From DATKDP01 sp035546335 (lineage in GTDB: Bacteria > Acidobacteriota > Thermoanaerobaculia > Gp7-AA8): a stretch of DNA of 17,759 nucleotides. Position 1 is the first letter of the stretch. Each line of letters starts with the position of its first letter. A program made the translations under genes and the position numbers. The stretch is from contig DATKDP010000136.1 of the NCBI GenBank assembly GCA_035546335.1, forward strand, positions 1 through 17,759, written 5' to 3'. Shown here piece after piece: positions 1-6,932 of the stretch. The notes beneath the pieces are model-generated. The model was not told where the DNA came from. It saw nothing but the letters and a program-made list of their open reading frames with translations, and searched no databases.

Positions 1-122
1 GTATTCTTCAGCACGCTGCAGGCCCGCTTGCTTCGCCCCCGCTCCTCAACGATGACACCGCATCGCCTGCGTCGCGGCGGCTCGCCATCGGACCTGCATC
101 GCACCGAATAATGCATGGCTAT

Positions 123-150
123 TTGCGACACACCACACTAGCAGAAGAAT
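123..150 (+). promoter_or_regulatory. Possible promoter for the DUF1801 gene
   Basis: A TTGCGA hexamer at 123-128 lies 16 bases upstream of AAGAAT at 145-150, about 26 bases before the start codon at 177. Both are partial matches to the -35 and -10 consensus. This is weak evidence and the true promoter may lie elsewhere, for example around the GAATAAT at 106-112. Bases 1-122 hold nothing else I can support. Confidence 0.22.
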
Positions 151-176
151 CACCCTCGATCTCAGGAGGAGTCGCG

Positions 177-590
177 ATGGCGGAGTTGAAAACGAAAGCG
201 ACCGGTTCGAGCGTCGACGAATTCCTCGCGGCAATCCCCGATGAGTCGCGACGTCGCGACTGCCTGACCGTGCTGGAGATGATGAAGAAAGCGACGAAGG
301 CCGAGCCGAAGATGTGGGGGCCGAGCATCGTCGGCTTTGGCTCCTATCATTACAAATACGAGAGCGGTCGCGAGGGCGACTGGTTCGCTGCCGGTTTCTC
401 ACCCAGAAAGAAGGACCTGACGCTCTACATCATGGCCGGCTTCGATCGCTACGAAGACCTCATGAGCCGGCTCGGAAAATTCAAGACCGGCAAATCGTGC
501 CTTTATGTCCGCAACCTCGGCGACATCGATCTCGCAGTCCTTCGTGAACTGATCACCGCTTCGGTCGGCCACGTCCTCGGAAAGAAATGA
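177..590 (+). CDS. DUF1801 (YdhG-like) domain protein
   Basis: Protein of 137 residues that I assign to the DUF1801 family. Its members are small single-domain proteins of unsettled biochemical role, so no reaction can be given. Recognisable features are the N-terminal helix pair starting at VDEFLAAIPDESRRRDC, the segment PKMWGPSIVGFGSYHYKYES (about residues 45-64), FSPRKKDLTLYIM, and the C-terminal GKSCLYVRNLGDIDLAVLREL. ATG 177 is chosen because AGGAGG lies at 164-169 with ideal spacing. An in-frame ATG further upstream at 111 has no such site and would add residues unlike the family. No signal peptide or membrane segment is seen, so it is probably cytosolic. The gene stands alone on the plus strand and is followed by a palindrome-rich convergent gap. 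Family assignment is fairly secure; function is unknown. Confidence 0.85.
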   Translation: MAELKTKATGSSVDEFLAAIPDESRRRDCLTVLEMMKKATKAEPKMWGPSIVGFGSYHYKYESGREGDWFAAGFSPRKKDLTLYIMAGFDRYEDLMSRLGKFKTGKSCLYVRNLGDIDLAVLRELITASVGHVLGKK

Positions 591-618
591 TCTCTCCCCC
601 GACGGGGCGGGCGGGAGT

Positions 619-699
619 GGCCGAACTTTGTCGCGGATGCGACGCAGAGCACCCTGGGGCTTGCGATCATCAGACACAGCATCCGCGACAAGTTCGGTC
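619..699. repeat. Imperfect inverted repeat A, dispersed palindrome family
   Basis: The left arm 619-640 and the right arm 679-699 are reverse complements over about 21 bases, with one unpaired T and one G-U pair. The core reads GGCCGAACTTTGTC. The loop is about 38 bases. It lies between the 3' ends of two convergent genes (DUF1801 ending at 590, small membrane ORF ending at 881). The same core recurs at 764-851 and 4222-4243, so it looks like a REP-like or MITE-like family rather than a one-off terminator. No T-tract follows. Confidence 0.6.
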
Positions 700-763
700 G
701 TCGCAGGACGATCTCTCGGCCTTGCCCTCTCGGCCCGGTTCGTCGCCGGCGATTCGGGGCAGA

Positions 764-853
764 ACCGAAGTTGTCCGCTTCGGCGTGCGAGAGGTCACGA
801 AATCCGTCCACGTGTGGCCGAGGCGGACAAACTTCGGCCACAGGCTCCGCCTC
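764..853. repeat. Imperfect inverted repeat B with overlapping hairpins
   Basis: Bases 764-784 pair imperfectly with 817-839; the shared core is CCGAAGTTTGTCCGC, and the left arm lacks one T. Nested in the right half are two perfect short stems. TGTGGCCGA at 813-821 pairs with TCGGCCACA at 834-842, and GAGGCGGA at 820-827 pairs with TCCGCCTC at 846-853. They share bases 820-821 and interleave, so they could not both form as simple hairpins. Bases 830-851 are an exact reverse-complement match to 4212-4233. In minus-strand reading this lies just after the small ORF at 881-1009, so it could also end that transcript. Confidence 0.6.
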
Positions 854-880
854 TATATTCACAGTTCGCCGGGGCCGGAA

Positions 881-1009
881 TCAGGAACCACTGCGCCCCT
901 GGCGGCCTTTCGGCAACTTGCGGCGCCGATCGTCCTTCTGCGCATTGTGAAGAATCTTCCAGGCGAGCGCACCCACGGCGAGAATTCCTGCAATCAACCA
1001 TGGCAACAT
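881..1009 (-). CDS. Small single-span membrane protein, 42 residues
   Basis: Unrecognised short ORF. The translation begins MLPWLIAGILAVGALAWKIL, giving one clear hydrophobic segment at residues 3-20. A strongly basic tail follows (KDDRRRKLPKGRQGR), so by the positive-inside rule the C-terminus is probably cytoplasmic. The ATG at 1009 is preceded by AAGGGAGA about 6 bases upstream, a good ribosome-binding site, and the stop is TGA. It lies 178 bases downstream of the PilZ gene on the same strand and may share its transcript; a TATTCT hexamer at 1152-1147 could instead be its own -10 box. The evidence for coding is the binding site together with an amphipathic-free membrane helix plus basic tail architecture. 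No function can be named. Confidence 0.6.
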   Translation of the reverse strand: MLPWLIAGILAVGALAWKILHNAQKDDRRRKLPKGRQGRSGS

Positions 1010-1187
1010 GCGGTCTCCCTTCCGAACGGCCAACAGGCGATTCCTGGATCAGCGAGCGTGACGCGGAGGGCCGGAAAGGCGACGGGACTTCCTGCCGGCG
1101 AGTCGGGCTGGTGCATGAGCGGAACGCTGTCCGGAGCTGCGGGACGAGAATACGCCTGACGGGGATGGAAGTCGAACCCGGGGGCTC

Positions 1188-1595
1188 TCAGGATGACGCC
1201 TCGTCGGCGGCTGCGCGGCGCTGCGCTTCTCTGAGGCGCTCGATCTGCAGGTTGAGGAACTCGTGGAGCGGTCCGCGCTGGGCAGGCTCCATCGGCAGAA
1301 AGCTGATGGCCGAACGGAAGACATACTCCGAGCCGGTGGGCGTACGCCGGACCTGGACGACCGACCTGAGGACCTGACAGGGAACGTAGATCCCGCCATA
1401 GCTCGGAAAGATCAGCGTGACGGGAGAGCCTGCCTTGATCGGCGAGCGGTGAACGACTGCAGCACCCTGAAGACTCAGATCGATCAGCTCTCCGTCGATG
1501 TCGGAAAGCTGAACGGGAATCGACGCAGTCGTATAACGCTCGGCACGTCTCCGCTCCTTCGACATTTTCCACTCGAGAACGTTCCACACACCCAT
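1188..1595 (-). CDS. PilZ domain protein, putative c-di-GMP binding
   Basis: Protein of 135 residues made almost entirely of one PilZ domain. The family binds cyclic di-GMP through an N-terminal arginine motif and a D/N-x-S-x-x-G motif. Here these are RRRAERY (about residues 15-21) and DLSLQG (about 39-44), so the ligand-binding residues appear intact. No output domain is fused, so it probably acts by contacting a partner protein; its target cannot be told from context. The GTG/ATG choice is settled by ATG 1595, with GGGAGGG about 8 bases upstream; the internal ATG at 1565 has no comparable site. It follows the transpeptidase gene on the same strand but has its own TATAAT box in the 61-base gap. 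Confidence 0.88.
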   Translation of the reverse strand: MGVWNVLEWKMSKERRRAERYTTASIPVQLSDIDGELIDLSLQGAAVVHRSPIKAGSPVTLIFPSYGGIYVPCQVLRSVVQVRRTPTGSEYVFRSAISFLPMEPAQRGPLHEFLNLQIERLREAQRRAAADEASS

Positions 1596-1623
1596 TCCGT
1601 CCCTCCCAACGCCGCTCGGCGAG

Positions 1624-1629
1624 ATTATA
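1624..1629 (-). promoter_or_regulatory. -10 box upstream of the PilZ gene
   Basis: A perfect TATAAT on the minus strand, 28 bases upstream of the PilZ start at 1595, giving an expected leader of about 22 bases that contains the GGGAGGG ribosome-binding site. No good -35 hexamer is seen at the usual distance. It lies between the stop of the transpeptidase gene and the PilZ start, so PilZ can be expressed independently. Confidence 0.5.
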
Positions 1630-1656
1630 CAGCGGTCAGCCCCACAGTGCTCGCCG

Positions 1657-3327
1657 TCAGCGGAGTCGATCCTTCAGCTGCTGAAAGAAATCGTGAGCAA
1701 TCCGCGCGCCCGCATACTCTGCCGGGCCCGCATTCTCCGCAATCATTCCGATCGCAATCCTCGGATCGTCCGCCGGTGCGAATGCAACGATCAGCGCATC
1801 GAACCCGGGCTGCGCTTCCCCCGCCGTCCCTGTCTTCATCGCGATCGGCAGACCGTCCACCGCCGCCCTCCTGCCGGTGCCGCGCGGACTGGTCATCACG
1901 GCCTTCATGGTTTCCAGAACCGTCTTCGCCGCCAGGGGTGAGGCCAGACGATTCCCCTCGTCCGGCGCCGCCACCGGAACTGAATCCCCGAGAATCGAGC
2001 GCCGCTCTCGAATCAGGCGCGGCGTGGCGAAGACGCCGCCATTGGCAATTGCCGATCCGATCATCGCCAGATGAAGCGTCGTGATCGTCGCGTGATCGAG
2101 TCCGATCGCATGACTAGCCACCTGGTAATCGCTTTGCGGATTCCCCGAGATCCTCCCGAGCGCAACGGAGCCATAGCCGAGGTTCACGGCTCGATCGAAA
2201 CCGGCGGCCTGCATCAGTTTGTTCAGTCGATCGGCTCCGAGGGCGAGTCCCATGCGTCCGAATGCGAGATTGCAGGAGCTCGCGGTCGCATCCGAGAGGT
2301 CGGGAACCACGCCGTGCTTCGCCCAGTCGAAGAACTGGCGGTTCTCGATCACCTGGAATCCCTCGCACTCGAGCGGGAAGATCGCCGTCAGATCGATGTT
2401 GGTATCGAGCGCGCCCAGCGAGGTCACGACCTTGATGACCGATCCCGGTTCATACTGTTGTGCCAGGGCGAGATTCTCACTCGTGCCCTCCCCTGACGCA
2501 CTGGCGATGGCGAGGATCTCGTTGGATCGGGTGTCGATTGCCACGATCGAGCCGCGCTGCGATCCGAGGGCGAAGAGCGCGGCTTTCTGAATGAACGGAT
2601 CGAGCGTCGTGATGATCGAGGTCGCCGTGCCGAGCTCGGTGAGCTGCGCCTCGATGCTGGTCGGACCGCCCACCCGATCGACCAGCGGCGTGAAGTCGAT
2701 GTTGACCGCGACGAGATCTCCGCTCTCGGTCTGCATCGCGGCGATCGCTCTGCCGTCACGACCGATCACGAACGGGTAGCTTCCTTCCTTCCGCTCTCGC
2801 AATGCCTCACGGAGACTCTGCAATCGACCCGGATCGACGCTCCCTTCGTTGACGCGCGAAAGAGTCGTCTCGGCATCCGCGATCCGTCCGATACCCAGCT
2901 GCGCCGCCGCGCGATAGACATCGACCTCGGCCGATTCACGCCGTTCGCGAACCGATGCGTCGTAGTCGAGGAGCTCCTGGTACGCTCCTCGGGCGACCAG
3001 TGCCCGGGCGACATCCTCTTTCCCTACCGGCACGAACCAGTCAGGGTCGCGCCCCGCGAGCCGCGTCAGATGCGGGGCCGCTTTGTCACTTTGTCCGGCA
3101 ATCAGGTGAGCGGCGGCGAGCATCCGATCGTAATCGGCAGGACGAAGGCGCAATTTCGCTCCGCGCTCCAGGACCGCGATCGCATCGAGAGGGCGTCCCT
3201 CGCGAAGCGCAGCACGCCCCTTGCGGATCGGCATCCCCGCGACGAGATAGAGTGCCCCGAGAAAAACGACCAGCGCCCAAACGAACAGCGGGAGTCGTGA
3301 TCTGCGTGCGGTCGTGGAAGTTCGCAT
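1657..3327 (-). CDS. Penicillin-binding transpeptidase with TPR-like N-terminal region
   Basis: Protein of 556 residues. A membrane anchor lies at about 12-31 (LPLFVWALVVFLGALYLVAG). A helical, TPR-like region follows at about 35-180 (for example GRAALREGRPLDAIAVLERG), then a transpeptidase domain from about 236 to the end. The three active-site motifs are all present: SVIK (Ser296, Lys299), SCN (351-353) and KTGT from Lys498. This predicts D,D-transpeptidase activity in peptidoglycan cross-linking on the periplasmic face, though the substrate is inferred from family only. The start at ATG 3327 is preferred: the longer GTG/ATG extension to 3429 has no family resemblance and would overlap the upstream gene. 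Usual class B enzymes have a dimerisation domain instead of TPR-like repeats, which makes this architecture unusual. It is 52 bases downstream of the SAM hydroxide adenosyltransferase and probably cotranscribed. Confidence 0.88.
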   Translation of the reverse strand: MRTSTTARRSRLPLFVWALVVFLGALYLVAGMPIRKGRAALREGRPLDAIAVLERGAKLRLRPADYDRMLAAAHLIAGQSDKAAPHLTRLAGRDPDWFVPVGKEDVARALVARGAYQELLDYDASVRERRESAEVDVYRAAAQLGIGRIADAETTLSRVNEGSVDPGRLQSLREALRERKEGSYPFVIGRDGRAIAAMQTESGDLVAVNIDFTPLVDRVGGPTSIEAQLTELGTATSIITTLDPFIQKAALFALGSQRGSIVAIDTRSNEILAIASASGEGTSENLALAQQYEPGSVIKVVTSLGALDTNIDLTAIFPLECEGFQVIENRQFFDWAKHGVVPDLSDATASSCNLAFGRMGLALGADRLNKLMQAAGFDRAVNLGYGSVALGRISGNPQSDYQVASHAIGLDHATITTLHLAMIGSAIANGGVFATPRLIRERRSILGDSVPVAAPDEGNRLASPLAAKTVLETMKAVMTSPRGTGRRAAVDGLPIAMKTGTAGEAQPGFDALIVAFAPADDPRIAIGMIAENAGPAEYAGARIAHDFFQQLKDRLR

Positions 3328-3379
3328 CGTCGCTCGAGTCGCCGGGAGATCATCTCCGGTCGCGCCGCTCACGCGGGCG

Positions 3380-4165
3380 TCAACGCGGACGGATCTCCAC
3401 CCTCTGACCGCGCTCGATGTGCAAAACATCTGCCGCGCTTCGCTGTTCCAGCGAGATCTCGACGGTTCCTCGCGAGCCGGCGATCATGAAGGGACCACCC
3501 GGACCTTCGATGTAACTGCCGGCGAAGGCTTCGATTCGGCGATCACCGATGACGGCGATGGACCTCGACAGATCCGGACACCGTGAGACTTCGAGATCGG
3601 TCACCGCATTGCCGAAGCGGTCGATCGCGACGATCGTACCGTGTGCCGTCGATCCGTAGATGGGACGGCTGTAGTCGAAGCGAACGAGCTGGTCGGAACC
3701 GATCGGCGGACCGACGGCGCCCGCGGCCAGGCCGCCGGCGATTGCCGCGGCGACCGGAGCGAATCGATCGCGGCCATGGAACGTCGCCGAGCCGCCCGGA
3801 AGGAAGAGCTGTTCATTCTCGACGCTGTGGAGACGCGGATCGCGCTCGAGCACCAACGTGAGAAGACCATTGTCGGGGGCGAGCACGAGCTGTCCACCGA
3901 GATCGGCGGCGACGATCTTCCTCGACGTGCCGACCCCCGGATCGACGACGGCGATGAAGAGGCTCTCGATGACAGCGCCGGCGCGGGCGCCGGGAAAGTA
4001 CGGCATCACGGCGTCGAGAAAAAAAGCAGCCTCGAAAACGTCGAAGGGAGCGATCTCGTGGGAGAGATCGATGATCGTCGCATCACAGCGACCGGCGATC
4101 ACGCCTTTCATCGAAGCGACGTACGGGTCGCGCGTGCCGAAGTCGGTCAGCAGTGCGATCAGCAT
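3380..4165 (-). CDS. SAM hydroxide adenosyltransferase (DUF62 family)
   Basis: Protein of 261 residues of the DUF62/SAM hydroxide adenosyltransferase family, relatives of fluorinase and chlorinase. Characterised prokaryotic members use water (hydroxide) to split S-adenosylmethionine into adenosine and methionine. Family signatures seen in order are LLTDFGTRDPYV near the N-terminus, DLSHEIAPFDV, VVDPGVGT, APDNGLL, FHGRDRFAP and IDRFGNAVTD. ATG 4165 gives the canonical MLIALLTDFG start; a GTG seven codons upstream adds VIPFAF, which is not typical. Neither has a clear ribosome-binding site, so the start is uncertain by a few residues. No secretion signal is seen, so it is probably cytosolic. 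It heads a minus-strand group with the transpeptidase and is divergent from the DUF2064 gene. Confidence 0.88.
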   Translation of the reverse strand: MLIALLTDFGTRDPYVASMKGVIAGRCDATIIDLSHEIAPFDVFEAAFFLDAVMPYFPGARAGAVIESLFIAVVDPGVGTSRKIVAADLGGQLVLAPDNGLLTLVLERDPRLHSVENEQLFLPGGSATFHGRDRFAPVAAAIAGGLAAGAVGPPIGSDQLVRFDYSRPIYGSTAHGTIVAIDRFGNAVTDLEVSRCPDLSRSIAVIGDRRIEAFAGSYIEGPGGPFMIAGSRGTVEISLEQRSAADVLHIERGQRVEIRPR

Positions 4166-4211
4166 GAATGCGAACGGTATCACCACGATTCATGCAACGT
4201 CGAACCGACGG

Positions 4212-4243
4212 GGCGGAGCCTGTGGCCGAAGTTAAGTTCGGCC
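4212..4243. repeat. Third copy of the dispersed palindrome family
   Basis: Bases 4212-4233 are identical to the reverse complement of 830-851 (22 of 22; it starts GGCGGAGCCTGTGGCCGAAG). Within it GGCCGAA at 4224-4230 and TTCGGCC at 4237-4243 form a perfect 7-base stem with a 6-base loop. It lies in the divergent gap between the DUF62 gene and the DUF2064 gene, unlike the copies at 619-853, which are in a convergent gap. That placement argues against a simple terminator role. Confidence 0.6.
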
Positions 4244-4256
4244 CCTTGATGCGTCG

Positions 4257-4262
4257 TATACT
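4257..4262 (+). promoter_or_regulatory. -10 box suggesting a leaderless transcript
   Basis: TATACT ends 7 bases before the ATG at 4270, which is where transcription would normally begin. No ribosome-binding site is visible before that ATG. Together these suggest a leaderless mRNA for the DUF2064 gene. No convincing -35 hexamer is seen, and the palindrome at 4222-4243 occupies that position. Confidence 0.4.
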
Positions 4263-4269
4263 TCGCGCG

Positions 4270-4968
4270 ATGCTGGAGCTCGCAACGCGGCGGCCGCCGG
4301 CCAGCCGCCTTCTCGTATTCACCCGCGTCCCGGAGCTCGGTCGCGTCAAGTCGCGTCTCGCTCACCTCCTCGGTGAGGAGAAGGCGCTTCGCCTCCATGA
4401 AGCGATGATCGCCGACCTCCTCGCAGCGATCGGAGAGTCGACGGACACCCTCGAGATCGAGATCCTCTGGACCGGCAGCCGCGAGGTGACCGGATCGACG
4501 CTACGCCGATACTTCGACAGTCGCCCGGTCGCGATGCAGACGGGCTCCACCCTCGGCGATCGCCTCGCAGTCGCCTTCAGCGAGCGGATCTTCTTTCATG
4601 CGACCGACAAGGTGCTCGCGATCGGCACCGACGATCCTACCCTCACACGCGAGACCGTCGAGCTCGCCTTCGATCTGCTCGACTCGTGCGACTGGGTGCT
4701 CGGACCAGCCACCGACGGAGGCTACTATCTGATCGGATGTCGCGGAGCGTCGTATCATTCGAGCGTTTTTCGCGACATCGAGTGGGGAACCGCCGGCGTC
4801 TTCCGTGCGACTCGCGAACGGATTCGAGCACTCGGAGCGACGCTTGCGATTCTTCCCTCGCATACGGACATCGACGAAGTCGACGACCTCCGAACGTTGA
4901 GCTCGACGATCTCCGGCGGATCGGGCAGAGTCACCGACGTACTGCGCACCTGGGGGTGGATCGAATGA
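4270..4968 (+). CDS. DUF2064 / TIGR04282-like glycosyltransferase family protein
   Basis: Protein of 232 residues with a GT-A-like nucleotide-sugar transferase fold, as judged from family motifs: LLVFTRVPELGRVKSRLAHLLG at the N-terminus, the central acidic segment GTDDPTLTRETVELAF and GPATDGGYYLIG. Relatives are annotated as DUF2064 or, in arsenic contexts, as arsenosugar-type glycosyltransferases. There are no arsenic genes here, so the substrate is left open. ATG 4270 is chosen because the family motif begins about 10 residues later and because of the promoter geometry; ATG 4249 or upstream starts would run through the palindromic repeat. Its stop overlaps the start of the NAD(P)HX repair gene by 4 bases (ATGA), indicating translational coupling. 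Probably cytosolic. Confidence 0.82.
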   Translation: MLELATRRPPASRLLVFTRVPELGRVKSRLAHLLGEEKALRLHEAMIADLLAAIGESTDTLEIEILWTGSREVTGSTLRRYFDSRPVAMQTGSTLGDRLAVAFSERIFFHATDKVLAIGTDDPTLTRETVELAFDLLDSCDWVLGPATDGGYYLIGCRGASYHSSVFRDIEWGTAGVFRATRERIRALGATLAILPSHTDIDEVDDLRTLSSTISGGSGRVTDVLRTWGWIE

Positions 4969-6500
4969 AGATCCTGACATCGGAGCAGATGGCGAGCATC
5001 GATCGGCGGGCGATCGAACAGTTCCTCATCCCCTCGATCGTTCTGATGGAGAATGCCGCCGCCGCCGTCTGTCAGGCGATCGCTGAGCGCTTCCCGGAGG
5101 CCGACAGCATCGCGATTTTCTGCGGAAGCGGAAACAACGGCGGTGACGGACTCGCGATCGCACGCCATCTCGAAGGCAGAGGCGTCACGCCGCTGGTGAT
5201 TCTGCTCGGCAACCGGCAGCGCTACTCTGGCGATGCCCGAACGAATCTGTCGATCTGCGAGCGCCTCGGACTGCCGATCATGGCCGTCGATTCCTCCGAG
5301 TCGCTCGATCATGCGCTCGCCCGCGCGTCGCAGACCGACCTTCTGGTCGACGCGATCTTCGGGACGGGACTCGACCGCCCACCCGGCGATACGCAGGCCG
5401 ACGCCATTCGCGGCATGATGTCGCTCCGCCTGCCGATCGTTGCCGTCGATCTTCCGAGCGGCACCAACGGCTCCTCGGCGGAGCCATTCGAGCCGGCCAT
5501 CAGAGCGGACCTCACCGTGACATTCGCCCAGCCGAAAATCGCGCATGTTTTCGAGCCGTCGGCCTCGCAGTGCGGTGAGCTCATCATCGCCGACATCTCG
5601 ATCCCGCACTCGGCGGTCGAAGCCGAGAACGTGACGTTGTCCCTGATCACGGCGGACGAGGTCGCTCTCGTCGTTCCGCGAAGAGATCCCGCCTCACACA
5701 AGGGAACGCATGGTCATGTGGCCATCGTCGCAGGGTCGGCGGGAAAGAGCGGCGCGGCGATTCTCGGAGCGCGCGGCGCGCTTCGCGGAGGCGCGGGCCT
5801 GGTCACCGTGATCACCGACCCGGCGACGGCAGCCATCGTCGATTGCGCATCGATCGAATCGATGACGATTCCGATCGCCCTGACTCTCGAATCAGCAGGC
5901 GAGATCGCATCGATGCTCGAGCGATTCTCCGCGGTGATGATCGGGCCAGGCTTGCCGGATGACGAAGCGACTCACGGTGCGATCCGCAGTCTGGTCGAAG
6001 CGATCGAGCTGCCCCTCGTCCTCGACGCAACCGCCGTCAATGCATTCAGCGGAGCGGCCGGCATGCTCAATCGGCGCCGCCTCCCGCGCATCATCACGCC
6101 GCATCCAGGCGAGCTCGCACGCCTGCTCGAGACCGATACGGCGTCGATCAACGGTGATCGAACCGGCTCAGCGGCCCGTGCCGCTGCTCTCTCCGGATGC
6201 GTCGCCATCCTGAAAGGTCATCAGACCATCGTCGCCGACCCCGATGGACGCCTTGCTGTCAACCCGACAGGGAATGCAGGGATGGCGAGCGGAGGAATGG
6301 GGGACGTGCTCGCAGGACTGCTCGCAGCCCTCCTCGCGAGCGGTCTCGATCCGTTCGAGGGGGCGTCCGCCGCGGTCTTTCTGCACGGACTGGCAGGTGA
6401 TCTGCTGCAGGAACGCTTCTCCGACCGCGGTCTGCTGGCCCGGGAGCTCGCTGACCTGATTCCGGCGGCATTCGAGAAGGTGCGGTCGGACGCGCGTTGA
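4965..6500 (+). CDS. nnr: Bifunctional NAD(P)HX epimerase / ADP-dependent NAD(P)HX dehydratase
   Basis: Protein of 511 residues, the usual length for the fused enzyme. It repairs hydrated NADH and NADPH. The N-terminal epimerase domain (about 1-215) interconverts R and S forms, and the C-terminal ribokinase-like domain (about 225-505) dehydrates the S form using ADP. Epimerase motifs are CGSGNNGGDG (53-62), DAIFGTGL (129-136) and VDLPSG (161-166). Dehydratase motifs are KGTHGHVAIVAGS (246-258), MIGPGL (325-330), ITPHPGE (377-383), ILKGHQT (415-421) and GGMGDVLAG (443-451). The segment normally like LDAD is LDATA here (353-357), a small deviation. ATG 4965 overlaps the upstream stop and has a GGGGGTGG site just before it. 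It is followed by tsaE, as in many bacteria including Escherichia coli. Confidence 0.95.
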   Translation: MKILTSEQMASIDRRAIEQFLIPSIVLMENAAAAVCQAIAERFPEADSIAIFCGSGNNGGDGLAIARHLEGRGVTPLVILLGNRQRYSGDARTNLSICERLGLPIMAVDSSESLDHALARASQTDLLVDAIFGTGLDRPPGDTQADAIRGMMSLRLPIVAVDLPSGTNGSSAEPFEPAIRADLTVTFAQPKIAHVFEPSASQCGELIIADISIPHSAVEAENVTLSLITADEVALVVPRRDPASHKGTHGHVAIVAGSAGKSGAAILGARGALRGGAGLVTVITDPATAAIVDCASIESMTIPIALTLESAGEIASMLERFSAVMIGPGLPDDEATHGAIRSLVEAIELPLVLDATAVNAFSGAAGMLNRRRLPRIITPHPGELARLLETDTASINGDRTGSAARAAALSGCVAILKGHQTIVADPDGRLAVNPTGNAGMASGGMGDVLAGLLAALLASGLDPFEGASAAVFLHGLAGDLLQERFSDRGLLARELADLIPAAFEKVRSDAR

Positions 6501-6931
6501 TGGAACGGTTTCGCTCGGAAAGTGAACAAGAGACGCAAGCGATCGGGCGGCAGCTCGCCTCCCGCCTTCCACCCCATGCCGTCGTGCAGCTCACCGGAGA
6601 CCTCGGAGCCGGCAAGACGCTTCTGGTCAAAGCGATCGCCGCCGCCCTCGGAGCCGATCCGGACCAGGTCAGTTCTCCGAGCTTCGCCATCGTCCACGAA
6701 TATCCACTTCCCGATCGGCCGCCGCTGATCCACATCGACGGCTACCGCCTGACCGGGCATCGCCGCGAGTGGGACGAGATCGGCATCCCCGACCTGCTGC
6801 GCGAGCCCGGGTTGAAGTTCATCGAGTGGCCCAACGTCGAGCTGGCCCGCATCGGCGGACGCCTCCTCGACGTGCGGATTCTCATCAATGAGGACGACAG
6901 CAGGACGATCGAAGTGTCGGGTCTGGACTGA
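6500..6931 (+). CDS. tsaE: tRNA t6A biosynthesis ATPase TsaE
   Basis: Protein of 143 residues, normal for TsaE. With TsaB and TsaD it supports transfer of threonylcarbamoyl to A37 of ANN-reading tRNAs, its ATPase resetting the complex in the cytosol. A Walker A motif GDLGAGKT is at 33-40. Further family signatures are VSSPSFAIVHEY, HIDGYRL and FIEWPN. The ATG at 6500 overlaps the preceding TGA by one base (TGATG), and a TTG one codon earlier is the only alternative. The end is one base from the stop of the convergent selA. The partner tsaB lies 9 kb away in this same window on the other strand. Assignment is secure. Confidence 0.94.
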   Translation: MERFRSESEQETQAIGRQLASRLPPHAVVQLTGDLGAGKTLLVKAIAAALGADPDQVSSPSFAIVHEYPLPDRPPLIHIDGYRLTGHRREWDEIGIPDLLREPGLKFIEWPNVELARIGGRLLDVRILINEDDSRTIEVSGLD

Positions 6932-6932
6932 A

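Noticed and set aside
1..110. Open frame from the first base ending at a TAA near 111
   Set aside because: Could be the tail of a gene entering from the left, but 36 residues give no recognisable family and the composition is uninformative.
597..607. Intrinsic terminator CCCC-GAC-GGGG after the DUF1801 gene
   Set aside because: The stem is only 4 bases and no T-run follows.
591..880. tRNA gene or tRNA-Sec
   Set aside because: The palindromes superficially suggest stems, but no cloverleaf, T-loop GTTCRA context or CCA end could be found here or in other gaps.
587..1377. Plus-strand open frames of 190 and 249 codons in the 591-1187 gap
   Set aside because: They run through the palindromic repeats and into the antisense of PilZ, lack ribosome-binding sites and show no family resemblance.
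4755..5609. 284-codon minus-strand open frame
   Set aside because: Antisense to the DUF2064 and nnr genes, with no domain signature.
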